Source: Oncomelania hupensis (lineage: Eukaryota > Mollusca > Gastropoda > Littorinimorpha > Pomatiopsidae). From it: 64,000 nucleotides of DNA. A model generated the notes under the pieces. That model saw only the letters and a list, made by a program, of their open reading frames with translations. It made no database searches and was not told where the DNA came from. Both the position numbers and the translations under genes were made by a program. Positions 41,526 to 54,285 of this stretch are shown piece after piece. Where the stretch lies: positions 60,724,740-60,788,739 of the forward strand of contig CM072516.1 in NCBI GenBank assembly GCA_036898135.1. The letters are read 5' to 3'. The stretch's first letter is position 1, and every line of letters starts with the position of its first letter.

Positions 41526-41749
41526 AAATTTTTTTTAATGATGTGTGAGTTACAGAGGGCTGTCATGCCTATCCGTTTTGACATGCTAGTGCGTTTTTTG
41601 ATAAACTGACCGGCACCTACATTTTTTTCAAACCTTGGTTGATATTATTAGTGCACAACATTATGATTTATTTATTATTTATTTTATTACTTAATTTAAA
41701 TGTATATACTATAGTATAATGTCAAACACTGAAATAAAATAAAATAAAC

Positions 41750-42756
41750 CTAATCCGTAATATAAAAGTTCCAAAACTGTTTCTTTTTGTATTTTGGTGG
41801 ACAAATAAATCTTGAATTCTAAATGGGTGGAATCAGTTCATATAATAATAGTATATAATATAGTATATTATTTTAATAAAAAGAGGGACCATAAATACAG
41901 AGAACAGAATGTATATAGAGTATTAGAGGGAAAGGAAATATGAAATGGACATCTTGTTAAGCTGGCAATAAGACTTGTGATAGTGCAGATTTTTAAATGA
42001 CTTGGACTGAATTACAATTGTGAACTTTGAGACAGAGCTTGTTAAATTTCAAAATGTTTGTGATACTTCTGTAAAAGTTCATGTTTAATTCCCCATAATA
42101 CAAAATATTTTTTTGTGTGAAATAGTCTGCCGAAAATTTATGGAAATAACATTTTGTTTGGGTTAGTGGCTTGCTAAACCTAACTATAATCCTAGCCTTA
42201 TAACCCAAATGCTCTCAGTTGGTCACCTCACTAATGTATAACTATCATGTAGAGCTTATATAAATTTGCCACACTTCTATCCTAGTCTATGTTTATACAA
42301 AGCCAATTTTTGTGACATTTTTATATGGCCAGATTTAATTGAAAGACACTTTTTTCCTCTCAATTTTAACCTATTTGTAAAGTTACAGTGATGGCAGAAT
42401 AAGTGACTGAGATATGAATCAGATGGATGAAAAATGCTTTAATGGTTTTATTTTAACAGCATTGGAATGCTGTTGCTAGCAGCAAGCTATACTGATTTCA
42501 AACTAGATATGCATTTCTTTCTGTTCATTTTCTCTTTTGATGATTGGTTACAACCCCCCCCCCCCCCCCACCCCCCCTGTACATACTGATTTAAGGGCAG
42601 ATGTATAAACATACTGTTAACATAAAATCAAAGCGTCAGTAACATTAAATGATGACTTATAATGATACAAATGTTATTTAACTTTTTGGTGTTTTTCCAG
42701 AGATCTAAGTTGTTTAAAACATAGTAACAAATATACCTCGGTATCTAAATCAGTTA
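41750..42756. other. Intergenic, TMEM214 3' flank
   Basis: AT-rich sequence with a C-rich run near 42556-42579. No gene or repeat family recognised. Confidence 0.6.
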
Positions 42757-43141
42757 ATATTCTTTTTTTCCCTTCTTATTCAATAGACATTAACGATTTG
42801 AGTATATTCTTATTTTTTCCTTCTTATCAAATAGACATTAACGATTTGAGTATATTCTTATTTTTTCCTTCTTATCAAATAGACATTAACGATTTGAGTA
42901 TATTCTTATTTTTTCCTTCTTATCAAATAGACATTAACGATTTGAGTATATTCTTTTTTTCCCTTCTTATCAAATAGACATTAACGATTTGAGTATATTC
43001 TTATTTTTTCCTTCTTATCAAATAGACATTAACGATTTGAGTATATTCTTATTTTTTCCTTCTTATCAAATAGACATTAACGATTTGAGTATATTTTTTT
43101 TTTCTCTTCTTATCAAATAGACATTAACGATTTGAGTATAT
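42757..43141. repeat. 48-bp minisatellite, about 8 units
   Basis: Units contain AGACATTAACGATTTGAGTA and are spaced at 48 bp (starts near 42786, 42834, 42882 and so on to 43122). Units differ mainly in the length of a T-run, so the array is young or homogenised. Confidence 0.95.
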
Positions 43142-44655
43142 TCGGCTGTTTTGTGTTGCAAGCTTACAATCTCCAACATCTGTTTAAAGCTGTGGTCGTT
43201 ATTTAGGATATTAGAAACTTTCTATGACATTGAATCTCCTGTTCTTGATAGAACATTTTACAAAAATTTTACAGTTTCTGGGCAACGTTGCCGTGCCAGT
43301 TCAGTGGCTGGCTGTTTTGACTCCTGCAAATTCTGGGGAATTTATAATCAGTTCTTCACTGAAAATACTAGTAACAAATTCACAGAAAGAAGTAAAAAAT
43401 GTTTTGGCCAATCCCAATATAGGAAACTTTGTACTCCTTTATTATTTCTTGTTATTTACATTTTTTTTATATTGACGATTTTGTGGTTGTGTTTTGTTTG
43501 TGGTGTTAGTCATAATTATTATTTGTACTTTTTTTTTTTTTGAATGGAGGGGGAAGGGAGGGGGCCTCTTGAAATTTTGCAGGTTGATGATGATGGTAGA
43601 TTTGCACAATTTCTACTACAGCTTTTGCTTTCTGTGTAAATGTCATATTACCAGTATTACTATCTACAACCACTGTCAATGTGTGCACCTTTTTTACAAC
43701 AATGAACGGCCATCTTGCCACTTGTATGGATACATAAAAGGTGACCAATGTACCTTTCTGAACATGATAATGGCTATTTTCATCAGTCCAACAAAATAAA
43801 ATTATAGTGTCACCATGCACTTTTTTAAAACCTGAAATGGCCATTTTGTCATTCTTTGAAAATAAAAATAATTGGACAAAGTGAATTCTGTTGTGTGCAG
43901 TCCTTCTCCATATATATGTATGTATGCAAAGGTGTGTACTTGCAGTTTTAGTGTGAAACAATGAATATGTAATATTTTATTTTTAGTATTTAAAAAAAAA
44001 AATAGTACTCACATTGCTACATGCATGTGAGTTAAAAAAAAACACTTCTTCTGGTCGTTCAGGTTCTGAGCTTTATTTGTAATTTTTGTTGAAGAGTCCA
44101 AAACTTGACATGTATAAAATTGTTGTATTCGTATTTAAAACTAAATTGTCTTGGATTCTTTTATTATTATGCTAAAACATTGCTGCAGGCAGAAAAAAAG
44201 ATTAAAAACAACAGGAGTCGTCAGATAAAAAAAAGTTTTTGAATTTATTTTAAAACTCTTTTCTCAAGGGAAAACAAGGCTTAATGCGTAAAACTAGACG
44301 CCTATTTTAAACACTAATTCTATATATTAAAACAAATAATATTGTGAACGCTGCTGCCTCAAATGTTTTCCTTCTGAAGAATCTGGTAATCTCTTCAGCC
44401 ATTCGTTGACCACGTGAGGGGGTGTTGATGTAATATATGAAGGTCTTTAGGGAAGAGATGCAAGAAGTGAGAGGTGGCTGTGTGACCGTCACTGATTTGG
44501 TGATTACTATGTTTACGAATATTTTTATGACTAATAAAGGAGTAACAGAACTATTGGAAGAACAAGAAAATCTATGTATGAATAAATTCACAAAATCATT
44601 TGTGTGTGTCTGTGATGGAGAGAAAGAGACTATCAACAAACAAATTCTACAATAA
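43142..44655. other. Intergenic, no supported gene
   Basis: A 130-codon frame at 43151-43543 exists, but it has no family resemblance and ends in a T-rich phenylalanine run. Nothing else is recognised. Confidence 0.6.
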
Positions 44656-44740
44656 CTAATAATAATAATAATAATACAGTTGATTTATATAGCGTGGTAC
44701 CCCAACAGACATGGGCTCGCCACGCTTTACAATGCACTAA
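44656..44740 (-). mobile_element. CR1/L2-type LINE, 3' end fragment
   Basis: On the minus strand: AAAGCGTGGCGAGCC, a loop, GGTACCACGCTATATAAATC, then (ATT)n. GCGTGG pairs perfectly with CCACGC to form a stem-loop just before the tail, matching the 3' end of the LINE at 22326. Confidence 0.75.
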
Positions 44741-44875
44741 AAAGCAATAATATTAAAACAAAATAAAATATGTAAAACAAAAAACTAAAGATTTTTACCA
44801 AATTCTGTTCATTTTATTTTAAGATCACAGTACTCCCATCTCGGCATTCAAATCATTTAACATGCAGCTACATAC

Positions 44876-45120
44876 CTTCAATAATGGTACAGGACGCAGT
44901 CAATATAAAAATTTTAAAAATAAAAATTCAATTTTATTTCCATCTTCTAATAGCGATCTCCCTGCCTTTACACCACTTGTTTGAGTGATGGATGTGTATT
45001 TGGTGTGTGTGAGGGTGGATGAGACAAGTGAGCGTGTATGTTGGTATAGATCGCCGCGCTTGGAGCCTGATTGATTTGGGGAAAGGCGCGTATATAGCAT
45101 CCTGTATTATTATTATTATC
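44876..45120 (+). mobile_element. SINE family A, 3' part (A4)
   Basis: Starts within the body (CTTCAATAATGGTACAGGAC) and continues through GCGATCTCCCTGCCTTTACA to GGCGCGTATATAGCATCC and (TTA)n. The tRNA head is absent. Confidence 0.82.
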
Positions 45121-45232
45121 ATCAAAAAACAAACTACACTGTCCTAATGCAGTTCAGGCAAAGTGATTATGGAAATACAAAGGAATGAGAGAAAGCAAGT
45201 GGGCTGATTGTACAATCATAATAGTAACAAGG

Positions 45233-45570
45233 GGATGGCCTCTTGGCGCAGTGGTTTAGTCGCCAATTTCCTATACTGAAAGTCACGGGTTCGAGTCCCA
45301 CAAGAGGCGAACTTGTACGGTTTGGGTATGAGACTATTGAGGTCACCCAGGGTTTCCTCCCACCCTTCAATAATTTCAACAATAAAAATTTGATTTATTT
45401 TCCATCTTCTATTTGCGATCTCCCTGCCTTTACACCACATATTTGAGTAATAGATGTGTGTGTGTGTGTGTTGTGTGAGAATTTGAGCGTTTTATGTTGG
45501 TACAGATCGGTGCACTTTGAGTCTGATTGGTGATTTGGAAACAAGGGTGTACATAGCATCAATTATTGTT
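45233..45570 (+). mobile_element. SINE family A, full-length copy (A2)
   Basis: The most complete copy, about 340 bp. Its head has a perfect 7-bp acceptor-like stem GCCTCTT / AAGAGGC, an A-box region (GGCGCAGTGGTTTAGTCGCC) and a B box GGTTCGAGTCC. The body and 3' GCGATCTCCCTGCCTTTACA region end in an ATTATTG-type tail. Lies just beyond the 3' end of TATDN1. Confidence 0.88.
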
Positions 45571-45704
45571 ATTATAACAATAACAGATTTAAGGAGCACG
45601 AACATACCACAAAAGTAAATGTGATTCAAGACACATTCTCGCACAGCCACCAAATAACTTAACACTACCAAAAGATAATGATGCTGCTACAAAGTCTCCA
45701 TATG

Positions 45705-48700
45705 TCATGATTTGCTGAAGAAGAGCTTGACAGTGTTTTCATACATAATGTTGGCCAGTTGTTCTGCATCCTCGCCCCTGGCTCCTGCCATCACCTCCAG
45801 CACTTGTCTGAGAAAAAAAATTAAGGAAATAAAAATGTAAGTACAATACTGAGAAATCAAGTTAACAAGTCGGAACACCAAGATAATAATTATGTACAGA
45901 GACTGAACTTAGGCACTGTGTTGTTACTTCTCCAGACATGGTTTCATCTCTTTATGATTAAAAAAAAACAAACATTTGGGTTCATGCTAACACTTTCAAC
46001 TTTTATTCTTTGTTTGGTTGTATGCAGGCAAAGAGGCAAGTTGATTCCAAAGCTGAAGGATTAAGTAATTACTTAAATAAGTTATTTATTTTAATGACTT
46101 ATTTACAACTGTGGTTTTGACTTGGAGGGAAAACTTGTACAAACACAAATATTATGGTCAAACCTTTAAGATAATTTTAAAAAATGGTCCAATGGAGTAA
46201 AACTTGGCAGTGTGTCGAGTCTAAGATTCTTCAAAGGCCAACTGACAAAATGTTATGGTTCCACTCACATGATATGTGCAGGTTCGTTCCTCCCTTTGAC
46301 ACATGCTCCCTTCTCCCAGCGCTCCTTCTTCTTTGAGGGGAAGTTGGTCTTCACATATTTGTGACCTGCGTGTGTTGGCTTTACTTCACACCAAGGGGCA
46401 TCTTGACATCACAAAAAGCAAAGAAGAAATAAAAGACACCCCCACCCCACACTACTACTACTCCCTTGCAAATTCAAAATCTTGATGGACAGAAAATTAT
46501 TTCCAAGAAAGTTTGGTACTACCATCATTTCAGAAATAAAAACAAAACAAAATGGCAGATAAAATAAATCATAAACCCACAAAAATATATAAAAAAAATA
46601 AAGAAAACTTTATTTTCACGAAACGAGCCTATGAAAATTACATACACCAGATCATGTAAAGAAAGTTTTTTTCATACACTTTAGATTGTCGAGGAGAGAA
46701 GTGGTAGATGTCTCCCTTTTATCAGGGCTGGCTTCATGGTGATGATCATCTTCTCTCACTCACTGCTTTACCTTACTCAGCACTAAACAGAACTAGTTTG
46801 ACTAGAGTGATTGGTGTGCGTGGGTTGCTGAAAGCCCCTATACAAGAATATAGCCGCAGATGACCCAAACCGTGCTAACTTGTCCAATGGGCACCCTTTA
46901 TTTTCCTACTCATCTCTCCCACTTTTTGATTGCAGATTTTGTTTTAACAATTATGTTTTACTGAATCCTGTGCTCTCTCATCACATGCAGACACATTTTA
47001 ATGTCATTTTATGTGAAAAGTTGCTAAAGGGTTATTGAGAATTTTGAGGGATTGCAGACCTGGGTTGGGTTACCACTACTAACTAGTCCAGTGTGCGAGT
47101 TGAACACTGCCTTTCAGTACCCATGACTGTGTACTGTTTTTTTATTTTGTTTTTCCCTGCTTTTTTGTTTTCTTTCTAATGCAGGTCTCATCCAAGAACT
47201 AACCAGACTGGTTGTTGCTTATCTTCTTGCAACAGAAATGTGTCCTAACCTCTATGCCAACAGAGTCAGAGCAAGCAGTGTATGAAACAAAAAATGAAAC
47301 AACCTGTATTACTTTACAAACAACAACAACCAAAAAAAAAATAATAATAATGAGAGAGAGGAACTCTGACCTGTTTCTATCATGAGATGATCAGATGGTA
47401 TGGAACACATCACATCCAGATTTTCTTGAGTCTTAAGAGAGCTGCAACACAGATTGCATAAGAATGTAAAAAAAAAAATCTCCTGGACCCTCATGACTGT
47501 TCAAACACTGATTCTTCTTTTAATGATCTCATTTTGATCCAAGTATGCCATGGCTTCATGTTTAATGAAAGAATGGACTTAAACCACAATTAAAACTCCA
47601 GTTACCCAGCATGCATAAAAAAACAACATATTGACTCACCACCCGTTAATTCCGATGTACAGCCCTTGGTCTACCGCTGCTGCTGCTTCTTCTTTTGTTC
47701 CGTCAAAAGAGTGCACCTAACATCAAAATTCAGCGATACAGGCTATTGTGACCAATCGTGATAAAACCAAGGTTAAGTCCCTCCTCACCTGTCATGACAA
47801 TTTTATGAGGGACTTAACCCTGATTTTGTCATGACAGGTCAAAATATTGTTTGTCACTTTCCATGAAGGACTAGAAAACTCATATTCTTTCCAATTTTCA
47901 TTTTTCGCCTTGGTTGTATCTTTTTGCTTTGTTTTTCATTTTCTTTCAAAACTACACCACTCTGCTGCAGTTAGAAAATGCTCAGAATTCTATTTGCAAC
48001 TAGAACGTACGTCTGTTTCCATAAAACATGACAAGAAACACCTTGTAGGTTAATAGGAATAAACTCGCAATTTCTTAAGCTTTTCATATTTCAACAAAAA
48101 CCCTTTAAAATCTCGAAACAATGATAAAAATGTAGTTTTTGCACAAAACAGTTTTGGGCATTTTGTGGAAAAACAATAAAACACGAGTTAAGAGGTATTG
48201 GACAGCCAATGAGGATATGAAATGCTGATATATATGAAGAATACAATACTGGCAGTATGCTACTCACACACACACACATTCTTGCATGTAAGCCTACAGG
48301 CAAACTCGCAAAAACACACTACAGCTGATTACAATCCTTACCACGCCTCCACTGATCTTGTCTCTGTTTCTGGAAATGATTTCCATGAAGTCCTGAGCGG
48401 AGTTTCTGCAGTGAAGAAATAAGGGTAGCTTCGTCGCTTCCGCTGCCTCCATCTGGCGCTCGAAGAATCTGAGAGCAGAAAAGCAGACCAGAAATCAATG
48501 TATGTGACAGCATATAAACAATGAATTCTAATTCACACTTTTTTAATCACGTTTTCTTGGTGTGTGTATAAGTGAGTTTGCGTGCATGTGCACATTTGCA
48601 CTCGTGTCTGCTTGTTTTTTTGTTTGTTCTCTTTCTTGGTTCATGTACCTATATATGAGCGATGGTTGGTTGGTTTATTAATGTCTTGTTCACCAAAGAT

Positions 48701-51700
48701 GATAAGACAAATATAATATAAGATATTGCTCTTATATATGAGCGATAAGCTTGAAAAATGGACCCTTATACAGTCAATTCATCTCCATCATCATAAGGTT
48801 CTAAAATGTCAGGATGATTATTAAATTACTGTCACACTAAACCATTAAAATGAGTCTGTGTGTGATGATATCCTGGAGAAGATACAATAATCTTACAAGG
48901 GGATTAAGAGCTGTAGATAGATGAGGCGTTTAGCTATCTCTATCAGTCGTTCTTTACCAAGATTCCTAATCAATGTGAGAGACTAATCACTGTGCTTGGT
49001 CACATAAAAATTTATAATTTGTTCTCGGGTTTTAAAGTATTATTGGCTCACCTTAAGAAATGGTTTTGTTAGTCAAATGACTCGTCTAATTGGTCTCCAG
49101 AGAAGAAGAGCTAGTGGACACATAACCATACAAATAGATTGACACCAGTCGTATTTAGGTGATTTCAACTTTTATATGTTCAACACAAATTCTAACATGA
49201 CTTTAATTAAATGTAAATTAATAACTATAACTGTTCATTGTGCTGGGAAAGATTTTTAGCAGTACTTCATCATCACGTGCTAAGTATTCTATGTTTTGAT
49301 GGTCTAATATTGTTCCGAGTATTTTTTACATCAGCTGCAGTTGAGAGGGACTTAGCTCTCAGTTTCTGTGAGTGCTTGAGTCGGGTGGTCACTCTAAGGG
49401 AGTCTGTACACTCTCAGGATGATTGGGCGAGTATGATAGCTACGGGGCCGGATGTGGCGAGGTAGATTCTAGGTGATCTCCTTCTTTTCCACGGGAGCAA
49501 GCATCAAGCGTTGACTCCACAAACCATCCCAGAGCTGAGCTGGAAAATCCAGAACTCTAGCTACAATATTCTATTCAGATATATTGGTATGTGGTGCCCT
49601 CTGCAAGGAGTCTATAGCATCAGACACTTGCCGAGTTTCCCACGAGCACACTACGATATCTGAATCTTAAGGTTAAGATATATCGAGCAATATGCACAAT
49701 ATGTCAGAAACAATAATCGGTTTCTGTAAATACATACAACACAAACATACTAATACATGGCCATCAATATAATATATAAACATACAAGTACTAGAAACTA
49801 CTAGTGTTAACTTACTTCTAGTCTCTGGAAATCGTGAAACCGTCTCTAGTCTATCACTCTGTTGGTGATGGCTGAGGATTTTTTGTTCACTTCAGTTCGC
49901 TCCTTGTTTTAACCCTCGTTTTTGACTGCCCGGTTAATGTGGGGTGTACGGAGGATATACAGGAATCTACACGTCATCTCCGACCAATCATCTAATTCTA
50001 GCGAATGCGTGAATCTTTTCTCGGATGCCTTTGTTCTCCTGTCCTGCTTCTGGGACACTATCTGTTACGTCTCAACTTCGAGTGTCAGAGGAAAAACGCA
50101 GGGTAGATCTACAAGTGATATTATTTGCGTGGCTACTTAGCGGTCAAGGGACACCGGTCAGATGTCCTAGTGGGCTAAATTACATTCTGCTTGAGGGTAT
50201 CGGGAGTGAACTTCTCAAGGAGGTTAATTTAATAACGGCCAACATTCCTCTAGAGAGCTGGTAAATTAACGTCAGGTTTTGTTCATTACTATCTGTTTAT
50301 CGCTAAGCTGAGTTACCACATCTTTGTCGTCAACATTTCTGATATTACACTGTGTTTATATGAACTGGAGGAATGTTCCTTTGCCTGACATTCTAAAGAA
50401 GCATGCCAGATATATTTACATGAAAACATGCTTTTCATTTGAAATGATTGTTTTTAATTCTGTATGTTTGTGATTTGATAGGTTGTTTCAGGTAGACTAA
50501 GATAAACCATGTGCTAATCTGTGTAGAGATCCCTTTACAAAGATACAACAGGGAATTTTCTACACTATCATAGCAGTGGATATTCTGCTTCACAGCAATA
50601 CATGAAATTCATGTCACACATCACCGCCCAAAAATACTGTCATAATATTTATGTTTGAGTTATGACCATAGTATTTTTGGGCTGGTAATATAAAAAAGCC
50701 TATTGAATATGATACATCAGCACAAGATCTAGTACAAAATTAACTCACTTTCTCTGGATATCTGGTGGGCAAAACTGTGTCCTGTCATAATCTGAAGAAA
50801 AGATAAAAAATGTAATGCCAAAAACACTTGTACAGAAACAAAAGATTTTGATGCAAGGTACTGTGAACAACATATACAAACCCGTGCGTGCCATATAGGC
50901 AAACCACAATAAAGGCCTCGCTTAATTACAGGACACGACTCGACACTTGTGCTGCGCCATCGATGTCTCGCACGCGTGCCTCGCACATTTCTTGCTTAAT
51001 GTGATAGACACAACACCGACAGTTATGTGCGCATGTACATGGTCACATGACCACAACAAACATGGCTGCTCCCGTTCATTCAAGCGACGATGAGGTCGTT
51101 GAAGGTGTTTTGGCTGTGATTTCTGCAGTAAAGCAAAGAAGAATAAATCATTAGAAAAAAAAACAAAAACACTAGGTTGAAATTTTCGAAGCCAATTTGT
51201 TTATTCTTCAGCGTTCACATAGTCATTTTGCAAACACCACGATGCTTCGTCCGCCATGTTTCCACGCCAGCGACAATCAGCCAATCAGCGCCGAGATGCC
51301 TCGACACAAGATACTTGTGTTCAAATTCTGACCAGACTTTTATGCGCAGTGTTGAGGCCCTGTTTTTGATGCCGTGGCATCAAATTTTCGTGCCGCGCAT
51401 GTGTGCGCGGCACATGTGTCGAGTAGTGTCCTGTAATTAAGCGAGGCCTTAAAGTGAGTACATCTATAATAATAAACTATTAAAGTATATTATGTTTAGC
51501 ATAATTATACATCAGTATAACGTGAGGCAGATTGTAAACAAAACGTGCACAACATACCAAGTCCACATTCCCCTAAGGCGACGACTTTACTGTTGCTAGT
51601 AGCCAGCTCTATGAGATCGGACAGATATTTGTCAGGGTTGCCGCTGGATTCAAACTCCTTGCATCGTGTTGGGTGACACCCCACAGTACTGTATAAGTGC

Positions 51701-54033
51701 TCTGGAATACAGAAACCAAGATATTAAGAGATCAGTAAAAATACAGAAACACCCCAGGTGAGGTAAAACTGCTAGAATGTATTCTAAATACCTTTCAGTG
51801 TAAAACGTTGTAATCGCCGACAAACAAGAACTTCAAATCCAAAATATTATGACAAAATTGCCAAAAAGTCTAGCTGCTGTTTTGTGTTGATTCATGAATA
51901 GAGTGTGAGCCATTTGAACTTTTTTACCTCCAAATATTACACAACTGCACAACGCTGAATATTTCCTATCTATAGATATTTTGTGAGCTTTAAGAACAAA
52001 TTGATGTTGCTGGTTTTTAGCATCACATTGACAATTACACCATGAACTTTTTGTTTTTCTGCTAGTCTATATTCATAATGAACAAAAACAACAAAAAACT
52101 AACTAAATGTAAGAAATAATTATACAGCATTTTACTGCTATAAAAAAATTCAAAACACAAAACGAACTTTCTTTCTGTCTGCTGACAGATTTCTCTGCCT
52201 TTACACCACATCTTTCAGTGATGAATACATGTGAGTTTGTTGTGTATGTTTACAGTGTGTGTAACATGTGAGAATGTATGCTCCTGGTTACAGATCGCCG
52301 CATGCTGAGTCTGATTTACCACAAAAAGCATGTTTTTAATAGTATGCAGTAAGGGCAATTACAGCTGACTAGCTTGTAGGCTGGGGTAGTTGATCGTTCA
52401 TGGATGTGATGGCCATGTCAAACATAGTCAAAGCAAGTACTGTTCCACGTAAATATCTGTCCGTTTGACATGTCCCCATAAAGTCGACGAATGTTCAAAC
52501 TGGCTGACTTTGCACTAGTCCACTAAAGTCAACAACAGCAGTAAAAACGTTCATAAGAATGTTCGTACCTTCTGTTTTTGCAAGTTCTAGAGCCTCCCTG
52601 GAGTCTTTTAAACTTCCCCCAGTAATCATCATCTGCATGAAATAAAATATATTGCAAAATAAATGACATCAGCTAAAAATCATTCAATGTCAAGGGCACT
52701 GATTCACATCTATAGTAGTGGAAAACACTGTCCATTTCGGAGAAAACGGCCTGATTAGTGGCTATCATTTTGTTAATGTACTGACTGAGAAACTATAGAA
52801 AACGCTACAAAATAATTATCAAAATCAATACCTTTTCCATGCCAATATCAACCGCTCTCTGCAGGACATCCGTGAAATCATCTAGAAATGAAACCAAATA
52901 AATAAATAAACATATGCACAAAATGATTGCTGTTCACACACACACACACACACACAAAGGCTACAATTTCTTACGTTAATCTGCATCCCTTTAACTAAGC
53001 AGATGTATGTCAAAATTATATCCACTGTACTGCCGTAAGAAATTGCATCTGAATGAAAGATGTATTCATACAAAGAAGTGCAACAGCTGATAAATAATTT
53101 TTTTTTTTTAAATAGCACAATTAAACATAATCAAAATGTGTCCTCTACCTCAAAACAACAGATCAAAAGAAGCCTACACACAATATAAAACCAAAAATTT
53201 ACAAGTTTCGAAATGAGCTCTTCATGCCAAAAGGTCTGCAACCTTTTCTAGTAGACTAGAAAGAAAAGAAAAAAAATCGTCTGCTTTAAAAAAAAAAAAA
53301 AAAAAAAGTCTAAAAAAAAAAAAAAGTCAAATTGTTGTCAACCAGTTCATTACCTTCATGTTTTCTAGACCCATGGTACAGACCTCTGAAAACAGGATCT
53401 GTCACAAATAAATGCCATGTTAATTGTACATTAATACAATACAACACATCTTTATTAAGTAGTAGTAATGAGATTAACTACAGATTGTGTTAATCTGAAA
53501 ATAGGGAATAGTCAACAATTACTTTGTTAGTTAAAGCTGCGTCTTCAGGTATTGTAAAACATTATATGAACAACAATTTGTGAATAATACCGATTGTGTT
53601 CATATGAAAATAGGGAATTGTCAACAATTACCTTGTTAGTTAAAGCTTGGTATTCAGCTATTGTAAAACATTATATGAACAACAATTTGTGAATTTGATG
53701 TAATTATTGCTAAATTAACTGATCAGTTTTATGATAATAATTTTGTAACATTATAATATCATGATAATATTAGGACCTGCCAATTGTCTTGAAATTGTTA
53801 CTGTTAGTCACACATCACATCTGCCTGACTTTGCTCAGCCTTCCCTTTCTCTCCACAAAACAGAGAAGAAAAGGGATAGAGGACTGTCTGCCTCACCTCA
53901 TTACGTCTTCTGGCCTTCACGATCCTCCCTTGAGCCCCAAACTCCTTAGTTAACTAATCCCATCTTAGATGTAGAGTAACAGAATAAACAATGCAATGAA
54001 TAATTCATTGTGTTTGTTCAAGTTCAACAGTTC

Positions 54034-54064
<31 letters not shown>

Positions 54065-54203
54065 AAGAAGAAGAAGAAGAAAAAGAAGAAGAAGAAGAAA
54101 GGGAAAGCATCAAAGTAACAAACAAATAATTTCAAACAAACAAAAAGCACCAAAAGATAAATAAATACATAAATAAATATATTATTAAAAAAATAATACA
54201 AAA

Positions 54204-54285
<82 letters not shown>

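Noticed and set aside
43151..43543. 130-codon plus-strand frame with a hydrophobic end
   Set aside because: No family resemblance, an overlapping frame of similar length, a T-rich phenylalanine run at its end, and no splice context. Probably chance.
45237..45312. Candidate tRNA gene (acceptor stem and B box visible)
   Set aside because: It continues into the SINE A body and recurs at 18750 and 38888 with mutated stems; it is a SINE head.
49238..50264. Cluster of 70-80-codon frames in a TATDN1 intron
   Set aside because: No motif, no terminal repeats found, and no consistent frame; left as unexplained intron sequence.
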